Shown piece after piece: positions 4,821-12,749 of a DNA stretch of 18,568 nucleotides. Made by a program: the position numbers and the translations under genes. Position 1 is the stretch's first letter, and every line of letters begins with the position of its first letter. The notes beneath the pieces are model-generated. The model had not been told where the DNA came from, made no database searches, and saw only the letters and a program-made list of their open reading frames with translations. Origin of the DNA: CAVDHB01 sp963608705 (GTDB lineage Bacteria > Bacteroidota > Bacteroidia > Bacteroidales > Bacteroidaceae); NCBI GenBank assembly GCA_963608705.1, contig CAVDHB010000017.1:1-18568 (forward strand), given 5' to 3'.

Positions 4821-6071
4821 TCATCCTTTATCCTCTCCCCTTACAATCTTGTAAAGCTTGTCACTCGGACGCACCTTCACCGGCACTTTAAAGGACACGT
4901 GTTCCCCCTTATGCGCCGTTCGCACAGGCTTCAAGTCAAAACGGATTTCATCCACCGTGAGGTACACAGCTCCCGTAGTGGGACCCGTAATCAGCAGTTT
5001 GTCTCCCACATTCACCTCACAAGCCTCAATAAGAAACTCCCCTACACCAATTTTCGGGAAATACCGTACACCTTTTCCCGCATACATCTTACGTTCGGTA
5101 GCTTGCGAGCCATATCCTTTCGACCATTCCCCCAAGCGTTGTCCCAGATAATAACCATTCCAGAAGCCACGGTTGAACACAGTTTTGAGACGTTCATCCC
5201 ATTGAGATACTTTCTCTTGGGTAAACGTTCCGTCCAGCACACACTGTATCGCCTCGTTGTAACAAGACACTACCGTATGCACATACTCTGGGCCACGCGC
5301 TCTTCCCTCAATCTTGAACACCCGCACCCCAGCGTCAATCATCTCGTCCATGAAGCCGATGGTCTTCAAGTCCTTCGGACTCATGATATACTTGTTGTCT
5401 ATATCCAGCTCCACGTCGCTTTCCTTGTCCTTCACAGTGTACCCTCGGCGGCAAAGCTGCATACACTCCCCACGGTTGGCAGACCGCCCGTAGTTGTTCA
5501 AGCTTAAATAACACTTGCCGGAGATAGCCATACACAATGCCCCGTGGCAAAACATCTCGATACGAATCAATTTCCCCTTGGGACCACAGATATGCTGTTC
5601 TTGTATCTGGCGATAAATTTCCTTCACTTGCCTCAAATTCAGTTCCCTGGCCAATACGACCACATCCGCAAACCGGGCGTAGAACTTCAACGCCTCAATA
5701 TTGGAGATATTCAGCTGCGTGGAAAGATGCACTTCTTGTCTAATCTCATTACAATACGACATGACCGCCACATCCGAAGCGATGATAGCCGTAATGCCCG
5801 CCTCGTGCGCTGCGTCCACAATCTCCCGCATAGTCTCTAAATCCTCCCCATAAATAATAGTATTCACGGTGAGATAGCTGTTCAGTCCATGCTCTTTGCA
5901 CACCTCCGCCATGTGTCTCAAATCACTGATATCAAAGGTGCTGGCGGAATGCGCACGCATATTCAGCTTGCCTATGCCAAAGTAAATAGAGTTAGCTCCG
6001 GCTTGAATGGCGGCGGCCAAGGACTCGGGAGACCCGACCGGTGCCATGATTTCAAAATCTTTTCTGTCCAT
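4821..6071 (-). CDS. U32-family protein (YegQ/TrhP-like, RNA hydroxylation type)
   Basis: The 416-residue protein opens with the family-typical MAPVGSPESLAAAIQAGA and contains the U32 signature around residues 172-190 (EMFCHGALC, then GKCYLS). Cysteines 180, 187, 203 and 207 are candidates for the metal-centre ligands known in relatives: UbiU/UbiV of this family bind a 4Fe-4S cluster through four cysteines. Although named peptidases, bacterial members act in prephenate-dependent 5-hydroxyuridine formation in tRNA (TrhP/YegQ) or in 23S rRNA (RlhA). This length fits TrhP better than the longer RlhA. I place the start at 6071 because family similarity begins there and the promoter -7 element lies at 6098-6091. 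An upstream in-frame extension to 6140 would cross the promoter. It is divergent from the dusB-like gene, another tRNA-modification gene. Confidence 0.93.
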   Translation of the reverse strand: MDRKDFEIMAPVGSPESLAAAIQAGANSIYFGIGKLNMRAHSASTFDISDLRHMAEVCKEHGLNSYLTVNTIIYGEDLETMREIVDAAHEAGITAIIASDVAVMSYCNEIRQEVHLSTQLNISNIEALKFYARFADVVVLARELNLRQVKEIYRQIQEQHICGPKGKLIRIEMFCHGALCMAISGKCYLSLNNYGRSANRGECMQLCRRGYTVKDKESDVELDIDNKYIMSPKDLKTIGFMDEMIDAGVRVFKIEGRARGPEYVHTVVSCYNEAIQCVLDGTFTQEKVSQWDERLKTVFNRGFWNGYYLGQRLGEWSKGYGSQATERKMYAGKGVRYFPKIGVGEFLIEACEVNVGDKLLITGPTTGAVYLTVDEIRFDLKPVRTAHKGEHVSFKVPVKVRPSDKLYKIVRGEDKG

Positions 6072-6087
6072 TTTATATCTTATGCGA

Positions 6088-6118
6088 TTGCAAAGGTAGC
6101 GAAAAAAATGTAACTTTG
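6088..6118. promoter_or_regulatory. Interleaved divergent promoters of the U32 and dusB-like genes
   Basis: For the plus-strand gene, TTG (6088-6090) and TAACTTTG (6111-6118) are separated by 20 bp. For the minus-strand gene, the -7 element TACCTTTG is at 6098-6091, inside the spacer of the other promoter. Two polymerases could not occupy both cores at once. The plus leader would be only a few bases long, as the ATG is at 6126. Confidence 0.7.
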
Positions 6119-6125
6119 CACCTAA

Positions 6126-7133
6126 ATGAAAATAGGTCAAGTAGATTTAGGCAAGTATCCCGTGGTTTTAGCCCCCATGGAAGACGTGACAGACATTGGA
6201 TTCAGGCTCTTATGCCGCCAGTTTGGCGCATCCATGGTCTATTCCGAATTTGTCGCGGCAGACGCCTTGATAAGGCAAGTGAAAAAGTCTTTGGAAAAGA
6301 TCAAGATTTGCGAAGAGGAACGGCCTACGGCTATACAAATCTATGGCCGTGAACCCGGCCCTATTGTGGAAGCGGCGCAAATCGTGGAAGAAGTGGCGCA
6401 TCCCGATATTATTGACCTGAACTTCGGATGTCCCATGAAGAAAATTGCGGGAAAAGGAGCGGGTGCGGGTCTTTTGCGAAACATCCCTCTGCTGACAGAG
6501 ATAACCCGCAAGGTGGTGGATGCCGTAAAAACACCTGTCACAGCCAAGACACGCTTAGGATGGGATGCCGACCACATTGTAATTGACACCCTTGCGGAAC
6601 AGTTGCAGGACTGCGGCATTCAAGCATTGACCATACACGGAAGAACACGGGCACAGATTTACAACGGAGAAGCCGACTGGGAGCCTATCGCCGCCGTAAA
6701 GCGCAATCCACGTATTCACATTCCCATCATCGGGAACGGAGATGTCACTTCAGCGGCACGTGCCAAAGAATGTTTCGAGAAATATGGAGTAGATGCCGTC
6801 ATGGTGGGAAGAGCCACATTCGGACAACCGTGGATTTTCCGAGACATACGTCATCTGTTAGACACGGGAGAAGAAGCTTCCCCTTTGACTTTCGACCAAA
6901 AGCTCGACATTTTCCGTAAACAGACATTGCAAAATGTAGAGCGCATCGATGAATACAGAGGCATCCTGCACATCCGCCGACACCTTGCCTCTTCCCCACT
7001 TTTCAAGGGAATACCCAATTTCCGGCAGACCCGCATCGGAATGTTGAGAGCCACCACGGTAAAAGAACTGTTCGAGTGGTTTGACAAGATAGCGGAGATG
7101 GTGAAACAGCCACCATTGCCAGACACTGTATAG
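6126..7133 (+). CDS. dusB: tRNA-dihydrouridine synthase, DusB-like
   Basis: Dus enzymes use FMN and NADPH to reduce specific uridines in tRNA to dihydrouridine. This 335-residue protein starts with the flavin-binding APMEDVTD motif (16-23) and has QIYG (71-74). It carries the DLNFGCP motif with catalytic Cys102, followed by KKIAGKGAGAGLL. It also has TIHGRTRAQ-YNGEADW, the GNGDV phosphate-binding loop, and GVDAVMVGRATFGQPWIF, so all key barrel elements are present. The C-terminal helical tRNA-binding domain spans about residues 245-335. Length and motifs fit the DusB branch, though substrate position cannot be proved from sequence. The next gene starts 23 bases downstream with no terminator between, so the two are probably cotranscribed. 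Confidence 0.95.
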   Translation: MKIGQVDLGKYPVVLAPMEDVTDIGFRLLCRQFGASMVYSEFVAADALIRQVKKSLEKIKICEEERPTAIQIYGREPGPIVEAAQIVEEVAHPDIIDLNFGCPMKKIAGKGAGAGLLRNIPLLTEITRKVVDAVKTPVTAKTRLGWDADHIVIDTLAEQLQDCGIQALTIHGRTRAQIYNGEADWEPIAAVKRNPRIHIPIIGNGDVTSAARAKECFEKYGVDAVMVGRATFGQPWIFRDIRHLLDTGEEASPLTFDQKLDIFRKQTLQNVERIDEYRGILHIRRHLASSPLFKGIPNFRQTRIGMLRATTVKELFEWFDKIAEMVKQPPLPDTV

Positions 7134-7156
7134 TACACGATATGGAGAAGTGACAC

Positions 7157-8353
7157 ATGAAAAAACTGTTTACACATCCGCCAGAGGTCTACTGGAGACT
7201 ATGGCGCAAGAGACGTCATCAGTCTTTATACATTCCAAGTGAGAAAGAGACGCACTGTCTGAACTGCGGCACATTCTACAAAGGCAATTATTGTCCTGTC
7301 TGCGGACAAAGCAGAAAGGTAAATAAGCTGACATGGGGAAGATTGTGTACACACATCCTATACTCTCTCATGAAATGGCGTGCTGGACTTGGTCTGACAC
7401 TACTGGAACTCTGCGGACATCCCGGACATTTCATCTACAATTATCTAAAAGGCCAACGTATCCCGTACGTGAATCCATGGATTCTCCTGTCCCTTTTCCT
7501 ACTGCTCTACCTATACCTTTCCGCATTAGTTCCCCAGGTGTCCAGTTTCCATTTCCAAGCCCTCGGACTTACCTCGTGGTTAGCGAATTTCCCTTCCAGC
7601 GAATGGGGAAAAACGGTGGCAGGCTATGCTTTGAAAGGACTTTCATATTTACACACCACCGACATGACAGCACGCGCCATGCGTGTGTTCAAGGATGTCG
7701 TGTTCCTCAACCAAGCCGCACAGAGCCTCGTGTTCCTGCCGATATTCACAATTTGCACCTACTTCTGTCTTAATCATCGTACCTACAAGAGTCCCGAAGA
7801 GCGAAAGAAAAAAGCACCCAACATGTGGATGATGACATTCTACATGCAGTTTAAACCATTCCTCATATACCTGCGATATGGAAGAAGAATACTTAACCGC
7901 AAGTTCCACACCCAGCGACTCCGTTTTGCCGCTTGGTGGGACAGAGTGGTAGGCGACCGTCCCACTTTCATTCTCCATTTAATCCATCGGTTCTTCCACG
8001 GAATAAAATGGTGCATCGTCTCTTCCGTCCGCTTTGTCCGCATGTTATGCAAAGGAACTCCCAATAGGGAACAGCCTTTGAGATATACGATACTGGAAAT
8101 CATCTGGATTCGGGCTTATTTAGCCTGTCTTCTGTTATTCGTCAACTGTGTGCTTATTTGCATAGGAGGAATCTTCGTCACGCCTTTCAATCCGTGGGTG
8201 ATAGCAGCCACCGTGATTATTCACAAACAACTCTTCCGCGGACGTTGGTGGGACGTGATTAAACGCACCATATTCATCTATGTCCTCCTTCTTTTCACTG
8301 TAGGATGTTACAGTATGTTCGCCGCCTTACACCAGGTTGTGAATAACGCATAA
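7157..8353 (+). CDS. DUF3667 membrane protein with N-terminal zinc ribbon
   Basis: This 398-residue protein has a four-cysteine zinc ribbon at its N terminus (Cys34, Cys37, Cys46, Cys49 in CLNC-N8-CPVC). It is followed by the W-RL-H-L stretch and the G-R--Y-NPW segment typical of DUF3667 proteins. Membrane segments are visible at about 106-128, 193-210, 313-336 and 372-392. A long basic, arginine-rich middle region (about 215-300) lies between the second and third segments. It sits directly behind the dusB-like gene in the same direction. DUF3667 has no assigned function. The ribbon may bind nucleic acid or protein at the inner membrane face, but this is speculation. The start at 7157 is the only ATG that keeps the ribbon in frame, since an upstream ATG at 7141 runs into a stop. 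Confidence 0.85.
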   Translation: MKKLFTHPPEVYWRLWRKRRHQSLYIPSEKETHCLNCGTFYKGNYCPVCGQSRKVNKLTWGRLCTHILYSLMKWRAGLGLTLLELCGHPGHFIYNYLKGQRIPYVNPWILLSLFLLLYLYLSALVPQVSSFHFQALGLTSWLANFPSSEWGKTVAGYALKGLSYLHTTDMTARAMRVFKDVVFLNQAAQSLVFLPIFTICTYFCLNHRTYKSPEERKKKAPNMWMMTFYMQFKPFLIYLRYGRRILNRKFHTQRLRFAAWWDRVVGDRPTFILHLIHRFFHGIKWCIVSSVRFVRMLCKGTPNREQPLRYTILEIIWIRAYLACLLLFVNCVLICIGGIFVTPFNPWVIAATVIIHKQLFRGRWWDVIKRTIFIYVLLLFTVGCYSMFAALHQVVNNA

Positions 8354-8390
8354 AAAATCCGCAGGACAAGGACTTGTCTTGCGGATTTTT
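8353..8390. terminator. Bidirectional terminator between convergent genes
   Basis: AAAAATCCGCA-GACAAG and CTTGTC-TGCGGATTTTT form a nearly perfect long stem with a 2-nt loop, A-tract on one side and T-tract on the other. It serves both the DUF3667 gene (plus) and the UPF0210 gene (minus). Confidence 0.92.
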
Positions 8391-8407
8391 ATACCACTCT
8401 GTAATTG

Positions 8408-9772
8408 TCAATTCTTAAAACTATGTACTGGAGCCGCAATACGTCCTCCACGGGAAACAAACTCAGTACAGTCAAAGGTATTCACTGCCATGATGGGCGC
8501 ATGTCCCAACAAACCGCCAAACTCCACAGACTCTCCCACTGATTTCCCTATTACCGGAATAATACGCACAGCCGTCGTTTTCTGATTTATCATGCCTATG
8601 GCAGACTCGTCCGCAATCAGTCCACTGATGGTGGAAGCCTTCGTGTCTCCCGGTATGGCAATCATGTCCAGACCTACGGAGCATACACACGTCATAGCCT
8701 CCAACTTCTCCAAGGTCAAGGCACCAGCTTCCACTGCGTCAATCATACCCTGATCTTCACTCACAGGAATGAATGCGCCACTCAGTCCTCCCACATAAGA
8801 AGAAGCCATGATGCCTCCCTTCTTCACCTGGTCGTTCAACAAAGCCAAGGCCGCCGTAGTACCCGGTGCGCCACAACGCTCAATACCCATCTGCTGGATA
8901 ATGTCCGCCACACTGTCACCCACTGCCGGAGTAGGTGCCAAAGACAAGTCGATGATGCCAAAGGGGATATTCAGCCGGCGGGAAGCCTCCTGTGCCACCA
9001 ACTGTCCGACACGGGTCACTTTGAACGCCGTCTTTTTCACTGTCTCGCACAATACCTCGAAACTTTCTCCGTGTATTTGCTCCAATGCGTGTTTCACCAC
9101 ACCTGGGCCACTCACTCCCACATTGATGACAGCCTCAGGCTGACTCACCCCATGAAAAGCACCGGCCATGAAAGGGTTGTCCTCCACCGCATTGCAGAAG
9201 ACCACAAACTTGGTACATCCCATCGAGTTATTATCCTTGGTAGCTTCCGCCGCCTCTTTGATAATCTCCCCAATCAGTTTCACAGCATCCATATTGATAC
9301 CGTGTTTGGTAGAACCCACACTGACGGAGCTGCACAACTTCTCCGTTTCCGCAAGAGCCTGCGGAATAGAATGAATCAGCAACTCATCACTTTTCGTCAT
9401 GCCTTTGGAAACCAATGCGGAATATCCTCCCATAAAGCTGATACCCAACTCATGCGCCGCCTTATCCAAGGTATGCGCAATCTTCACATAGTCCTCCGGT
9501 GTCTTACAAGCTGAAGCTCCCACTAAAGAAATAGGAGTAATGGAAACACGTTTTTGCACGATGGGGATTCCATAATCTTTAGAAATCTCCTCTCCCGTCT
9601 TCACCAAGTCTTTCGCATAGGAGGTAATCTTGTCATACACTTTACGACAGACCGCCTCCACATTGTTGTCAGCGCAGTCAAGCAGGCTGATGCCCATCGT
9701 AATTGTACGGACATCCAGGTTCTCCTGCTCAATCATCTGGTTGGTTTCAGTAACCTCTGATATATTAATCAT
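8408..9772 (-). CDS. UPF0210 / PFL-like family protein (DUF711)
   Basis: This 454-residue protein matches the UPF0210 family in length and motifs. These include RTITMGISLLDC near the N terminus, GISFMGGYSALVSKGMT, GVSGPGVVKHALE, DLSLAPTPAVGDSVADI and the GAPGTTAALALLND stretch. The family has a fold related to the ten-stranded barrel of pyruvate formate-lyases and anaerobic ribonucleotide reductases, hence the PFL label. I see no RVSGY-type glycyl-radical motif, so radical chemistry is not expected. It is cytoplasmic. Its ACT-domain partner ends 16 bases upstream, and this gene order is conserved across Firmicutes and Bacteroidetes, implying that the partner senses a small molecule for it. 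The biochemical role is unknown. Its terminator is the shared hairpin at 8353-8390. Confidence 0.95.
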   Translation of the reverse strand: MINISEVTETNQMIEQENLDVRTITMGISLLDCADNNVEAVCRKVYDKITSYAKDLVKTGEEISKDYGIPIVQKRVSITPISLVGASACKTPEDYVKIAHTLDKAAHELGISFMGGYSALVSKGMTKSDELLIHSIPQALAETEKLCSSVSVGSTKHGINMDAVKLIGEIIKEAAEATKDNNSMGCTKFVVFCNAVEDNPFMAGAFHGVSQPEAVINVGVSGPGVVKHALEQIHGESFEVLCETVKKTAFKVTRVGQLVAQEASRRLNIPFGIIDLSLAPTPAVGDSVADIIQQMGIERCGAPGTTAALALLNDQVKKGGIMASSYVGGLSGAFIPVSEDQGMIDAVEAGALTLEKLEAMTCVCSVGLDMIAIPGDTKASTISGLIADESAIGMINQKTTAVRIIPVIGKSVGESVEFGGLLGHAPIMAVNTFDCTEFVSRGGRIAAPVHSFKN

Positions 9773-9788
9773 ACCCTTACCTTTAGAA

Positions 9789-10061
9789 TCAGATGCGGTG
9801 CATCTTGTTAAATATATCCTCCCGCTGGCATTTCACCTGAACTCCAATCTGATGTCCCAATTCATCCAGTTCATTCACGGCCTGTTCAAAAGGCTTGTTC
9901 AAATCCGCCAAGTCGGCAATCATCATCATGTTGAAATACCCGTCCACGATGGTCTGGGTTATATCCAGCACATTCACATTATTGTCTGCCAGATAAGTGC
10001 AGACTTTCGCAATGATACCTTTCGTATCTTTCCCTACTACGGTGATTATGGCTTTATTCAT
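9789..10061 (-). CDS. ACT-domain protein, UPF0237 family
   Basis: The 90-residue protein is a single ACT domain, with MNKAIITVVGKDTKGIIAKVCTYLADNNVNVLDI at the front. The GxDxxGI turn and the NVNVLDI strand are characteristic. ACT domains bind amino acids or similar ligands and control a partner enzyme, usually as dimers. The length matches UPF0237 (a structure is known for the pneumococcal homologue). It is the first gene of a two-gene operon with the UPF0210 gene, 16 bases apart. A full promoter lies upstream (10149-10119), giving a leader of about 50 nt. Confidence 0.95.
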   Translation of the reverse strand: MNKAIITVVGKDTKGIIAKVCTYLADNNVNVLDITQTIVDGYFNMMMIADLADLNKPFEQAVNELDELGHQIGVQVKCQREDIFNKMHRI

Positions 10062-10118
10062 AATTGTTATTAGTTATTTTCTCCTCAATAGCGACACCAA
10101 TGAACGGTCTCGCCACCG

Positions 10119-10149
10119 CAAAGATAAGTTTTTTTTCTCTATTTACAAA
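10119..10149 (-). promoter_or_regulatory. Promoter of the ACT/UPF0210 operon
   Basis: On the minus strand, TTTG (10149-10146) and TATCTTTG (10126-10119) are separated by 19 bp, matching both Bacteroidetes promoter elements. Transcription would start near 10115. Confidence 0.8.
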
Positions 10150-10265
10150 CTTATCCACATAAATTACAATACAAGAAGCGCACTATAAAAGCTAATAAAA
10201 CATAAGATTGGAAGCGCATCTGCCATTTTATCTATATAAAGCACCATTTTTCACAGATAAAGCCG

Positions 10266-10273
10266 TACTTTTG
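10266..10273 (+). promoter_or_regulatory. -7 promoter element of the thioredoxin-fold protein gene
   Basis: TACTTTTG fits TAnnTTTG and gives a leader of about 48 nt. The leader holds a small hairpin, CACTCT/AGAGTG (10286-10302). Confidence 0.65.
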
Positions 10274-10325
10274 CGTCCGCTAAAACACTCTTGCAGAGAG
10301 TGGTGTAAACTATACGATATTCGCA

Positions 10326-10856
10326 ATGAAGAAACTGAATTCTGTATGCACATTGTTCCTTCTATGGATGAGTGTGTTTTTGTTCGCCCTGACCGAGACA
10401 ACCCAAGCGGTCCGTATAGGGCAAAAGCTGCCTAACGTAACCATAAGGGACGCCAACAACCGCCCCATCCGTCTGCCGCATTACGGCACCAATCCACTTC
10501 TTATTTTCTATCCCGACCCAGACCATCCCAAGTGCAAGTTCACGGATTACCTGGAAACCCACCAGATACCTGAACGCAGACTGAGAGCCTACGGCGTGGT
10601 GAACATGAAAGACGCACCGCTCTATCCCAACGGAATCATCCGGGCGGCCATCCGCAAGAAAATAAAGAAGACTGGTGCCAAGGTCTATACCGACCCCAAC
10701 CGCACACTCGCAAAAGCTTGGGGACTGGGCGATTGCAACAATGTCTTTGTCATTATCATCATTGACCAAGACGGACGGTTGCTTTACTTGCATAAAGGAG
10801 AACCCAATGCTGCCGCCATCAAACAGTTCTACAATGTCATTCACAAAGTGAACTGA
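10326..10856 (+). CDS. Exported thioredoxin-fold protein (YtfJ-like, tentative)
   Basis: The 176-residue protein has a signal peptide (residues 1 to about 28, ending near TQA). A redoxin-like core follows: RIGQKLPNVTIRDANNRPIRL, then LLIFYPDPDHPKC, and finally VFVIIIIDQDGRLLYLHKGE, the strand pattern of AhpC/TSA and YtfJ-type proteins. Only Cys70 is placed near the usual active-site position. There is no CXXC pair, and the other core cysteine, Cys137, is far away in sequence. It may therefore not be a classical disulfide oxidoreductase. It should be periplasmic. It has its own promoter and converges with the ABC ATPase gene across the palindromic repeat at 10864-10898. Family assignment is moderate. 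Confidence 0.6.
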   Translation: MKKLNSVCTLFLLWMSVFLFALTETTQAVRIGQKLPNVTIRDANNRPIRLPHYGTNPLLIFYPDPDHPKCKFTDYLETHQIPERRLRAYGVVNMKDAPLYPNGIIRAAIRKKIKKTGAKVYTDPNRTLAKAWGLGDCNNVFVIIIIDQDGRLLYLHKGEPNAAAIKQFYNVIHKVN

Positions 10857-10863
10857 CCAAACT

Positions 10864-10898
10864 GTTTGAGACGCGATGAATCGCATCTCTACTCAAAC
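10864..10898 (+). repeat. Palindromic dispersed repeat, copy 3, between convergent genes
   Basis: Outer arms GTTTGAG (10864-10870) and CTCAAAC (10892-10898) enclose the core ACGCGATGAATCGCATCTCT, related to the elements at 109-130 and 2117-2142. It separates convergent genes and may act as a transcript-end hairpin for both. The minus-strand ABC ATPase stop codon (TAG, 10891-10889) and its last codons lie inside the repeat. Confidence 0.8.
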
Positions 10899-11659
10899 AC
10901 GATTTCCGTGCCGGAAAAACGATACCCTTTCCCGCCGAGGTAGCTGTCCAACGCACCTTGGCGGGAAATTTCCATAGGACTCCCCGTCAACAGCGGCTTG
11001 TCTTTTCCCAACATCCACAAACTGTCCGCAAAACGTAAGGCAAGCGACAAATCATGCGTGGAAAGCAACACGGTCTTTCCATGCTCCAGTGCCAGCTCTC
11101 TCATCAAACGGAAAATCTCCACCTTTGAAGGAAAGTCCAAAAAAGCAGTCGGCTCATCCAACAAGACGACGGGCGTTTGTTGCGCCAAGGCTTTGGCGAT
11201 AAATACCCGTTGCCGCTCACCGTCGCTCAATGTGGAAACCAATCGACGCTTGAAGTCTGTCAGCCCCGTTTCCCTCAAACAGCCTTGCACCACTTTTCGG
11301 TCATTTTGAGAGAGCGTGTTCCAATAGCCTGTATAAGGAGTCCGTCCCAAAGCCACCAACTCCTCTACCGTCAAATCTATATAGCTTTTGTCTGTCAGCA
11401 CAAGACTCAACATCCTCGCCAACTCCACTGTAGAATAAGAAGAAAGCAAACGCCCTTGGATTTCCACTTTTCCGGCTAACGCTGGCTGAAGTCCCGTTAA
11501 GGTTCGCAACAAAGTAGACTTCCCTGTACCGTTCTTTCCCAACAGACACACAAAGTCCCCCTCGTTCAAATCCCCGTCCAGCGAATGTTGGACGACCCGA
11601 CGAGTCCTTCCCTTCATATATCCCACGGAAAGCCGTTTAATCGAAAGCACGGACTCCAT
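10889..11659 (-). CDS. ABC transporter ATP-binding protein, siderophore/cobalamin importer type
   Basis: The 256-residue ATPase has Walker A (GKNGTGKST, 41-49), the Q-loop region replaced by LVLTDKSY near 86-93, the signature LSDGERQ (144-150), Walker B (VVLLDEP, 164-170), the D-loop (FLDF) and the switch His202 (STHD). The overall sequence is closest in style to the FecE/BtuD/HmuV group that drives uptake of iron complexes or vitamin B12. No permease or binding protein gene is in the window, so it must pair with subunits elsewhere or have lost them. It starts 3 bases after the AraC stop, so the two are probably one transcript. Its C-terminal residues and stop codon are supplied by a palindromic repeat. 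Confidence 0.93.
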   Translation of the reverse strand: MESVLSIKRLSVGYMKGRTRRVVQHSLDGDLNEGDFVCLLGKNGTGKSTLLRTLTGLQPALAGKVEIQGRLLSSYSTVELARMLSLVLTDKSYIDLTVEELVALGRTPYTGYWNTLSQNDRKVVQGCLRETGLTDFKRRLVSTLSDGERQRVFIAKALAQQTPVVLLDEPTAFLDFPSKVEIFRLMRELALEHGKTVLLSTHDLSLALRFADSLWMLGKDKPLLTGSPMEISRQGALDSYLGGKGYRFSGTEIVFE

Positions 11660-11662
11660 CGC

Positions 11663-12538
11663 TCACTTGCCTCTGAACTGTCCCGGTGTCATGCCCACTT
11701 TCTCCTTGAAGTATTTGCCGAAGAAAGACTGGTTGGGAAAATTAAGCGTGTAGGCAATTTCCTGAATGCTCATTCCAGTAGCTTTCAACAATGCCTTCGC
11801 CTCGAACACCACATAATCCGCAATCCATTCCCCGGCCGTTTTACCACTTACCTGCTTGATGACCGTGGAAAGATACTTGGGAGTCACGCACATCTCGTTG
11901 GCGTAAAAAGTCACACTGCGTTCTTTCTTGTAGTTTTTCCCCACAATATTCAAGAACTGCGCCAAGATTTCCTCTTGTCGTGTACTGTTTTCCGACTCCT
12001 TGTGGTGCAGATTGAACAAACTGCTGATTTCATAATACAACGCCTGCAACAGATGCTGTGTGATTTCTTTTCTATAAGGAGTCGCCGTCTGCTTGATATG
12101 CGACCACAACAGCGAATGATAGTCACTCAATCTTTTCAGTTCTTGCTCGGAAAGAGAAGTGAAAGGATGCTTCAGCACATGGAAATACATGGGAAGAATC
12201 TGCCAGTTAGGAAGAAACGTTTCCACAAAGGACTGGTTGAGCATAATGAACAAAGCCTTGAAGTCTGGAGACTGGGAATGATATTGCACAATCTGCTGAG
12301 GCAGAAATACTACCAACTGGTTCTCCCCGACAGAGAACGTCTCCAAGTTCATGCTAAAAGTCACCTTTCCCTGTAACACAAGAGCGAAAACACACGCTTC
12401 CAGACGTTGCGGACGGGTATAGTAGCTCAACGAAGACACATCATCAGAGATAGCGAAGTCATCGTCCAGCGTGTCCAAGGGACGTATTATCTGCCTCATA
12501 TGCTGAATGTCTATCTGAGGTAATTTCTGTTCTGTCAT
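11663..12538 (-). CDS. AraC-family transcriptional regulator
   Basis: This 291-residue regulator has an N-terminal sensory domain (about 1-180, cupin-like by family habit) and a C-terminal double helix-turn-helix (about 190-291). The first helix-turn-helix is in VTFYANEMCVTPKYLSTVIK. The second is in SIQEIAYTLNFPNQSFFGKYFK, followed by the closing GMTPGQFR typical of the family. It is divergent from the RND efflux operon across a 211-base gap and most likely controls it, as is common for such pairs in Bacteroidetes. The effector is unknown. It is also the leading gene for the ABC ATPase, 3 bases downstream. A promoter (12616-12587) gives a leader of about 44 nt. Confidence 0.95.
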   Translation of the reverse strand: MTEQKLPQIDIQHMRQIIRPLDTLDDDFAISDDVSSLSYYTRPQRLEACVFALVLQGKVTFSMNLETFSVGENQLVVFLPQQIVQYHSQSPDFKALFIMLNQSFVETFLPNWQILPMYFHVLKHPFTSLSEQELKRLSDYHSLLWSHIKQTATPYRKEITQHLLQALYYEISSLFNLHHKESENSTRQEEILAQFLNIVGKNYKKERSVTFYANEMCVTPKYLSTVIKQVSGKTAGEWIADYVVFEAKALLKATGMSIQEIAYTLNFPNQSFFGKYFKEKVGMTPGQFRGK

Positions 12539-12586
12539 ATTCCTAAATAGGTTTTGTTTTATAGTCTTTCATCTCTACATCAACGG

Positions 12587-12616
12587 CAAAGTTAAGACTT
12601 TTTTTCGGAATACAAA
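12587..12616 (-). promoter_or_regulatory. Promoter of the AraC/ABC ATPase unit
   Basis: On the minus strand, TTTG (12616-12613) and TAACTTTG (12594-12587) are separated by 18 bp. It fits the Bacteroidetes consensus. Confidence 0.7.
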
Positions 12617-12629
12617 ACATATTTGCGCC

Positions 12630-12702
12630 CCTAAATCCGACTTTTAGGACATAGCACAGAGCGTAGAGGACTATGCCAAGTGAGAAAAAAGTCGGAATTT
12701 TG
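12630..12702. promoter_or_regulatory. Efflux operon control region with inverted repeats
   Basis: CCGACTTTT (12637-12645) and AAAAGTCGG (12687-12695) form a 9-bp inverted repeat with 41 bases between. A second one, CCTAAA/TTTAGG (12630-12648), overlaps the left arm. The right arm touches GAATTTTG (12695-12702), a poor match to the -7 consensus that may be the efflux promoter. A weak promoter with an adjoining repeat suits activation by the divergent AraC regulator (inferred). Confidence 0.45.
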
Positions 12703-12749
12703 CGTCCAGATAGATAGAAAGCCTATGTCACACATTTAATTAGGAAACC

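Noticed and set aside
6072..6140. Longer N terminus of the U32 protein
   Set aside because: The added residues show no family similarity, and the predicted transcript start lies downstream of 6140, so the shorter start at 6071 is preferred.
10151..10159. TTATCCACA, a perfect DnaA-box sequence
   Set aside because: It is a single copy with no further boxes, no AT-rich unwinding region of note and no dnaA gene nearby, so not evidence for an origin.
11585..12376. 263-codon open frame on the plus strand over the AraC gene
   Set aside because: It is antisense to a well-supported AraC regulator and has no domain signal.
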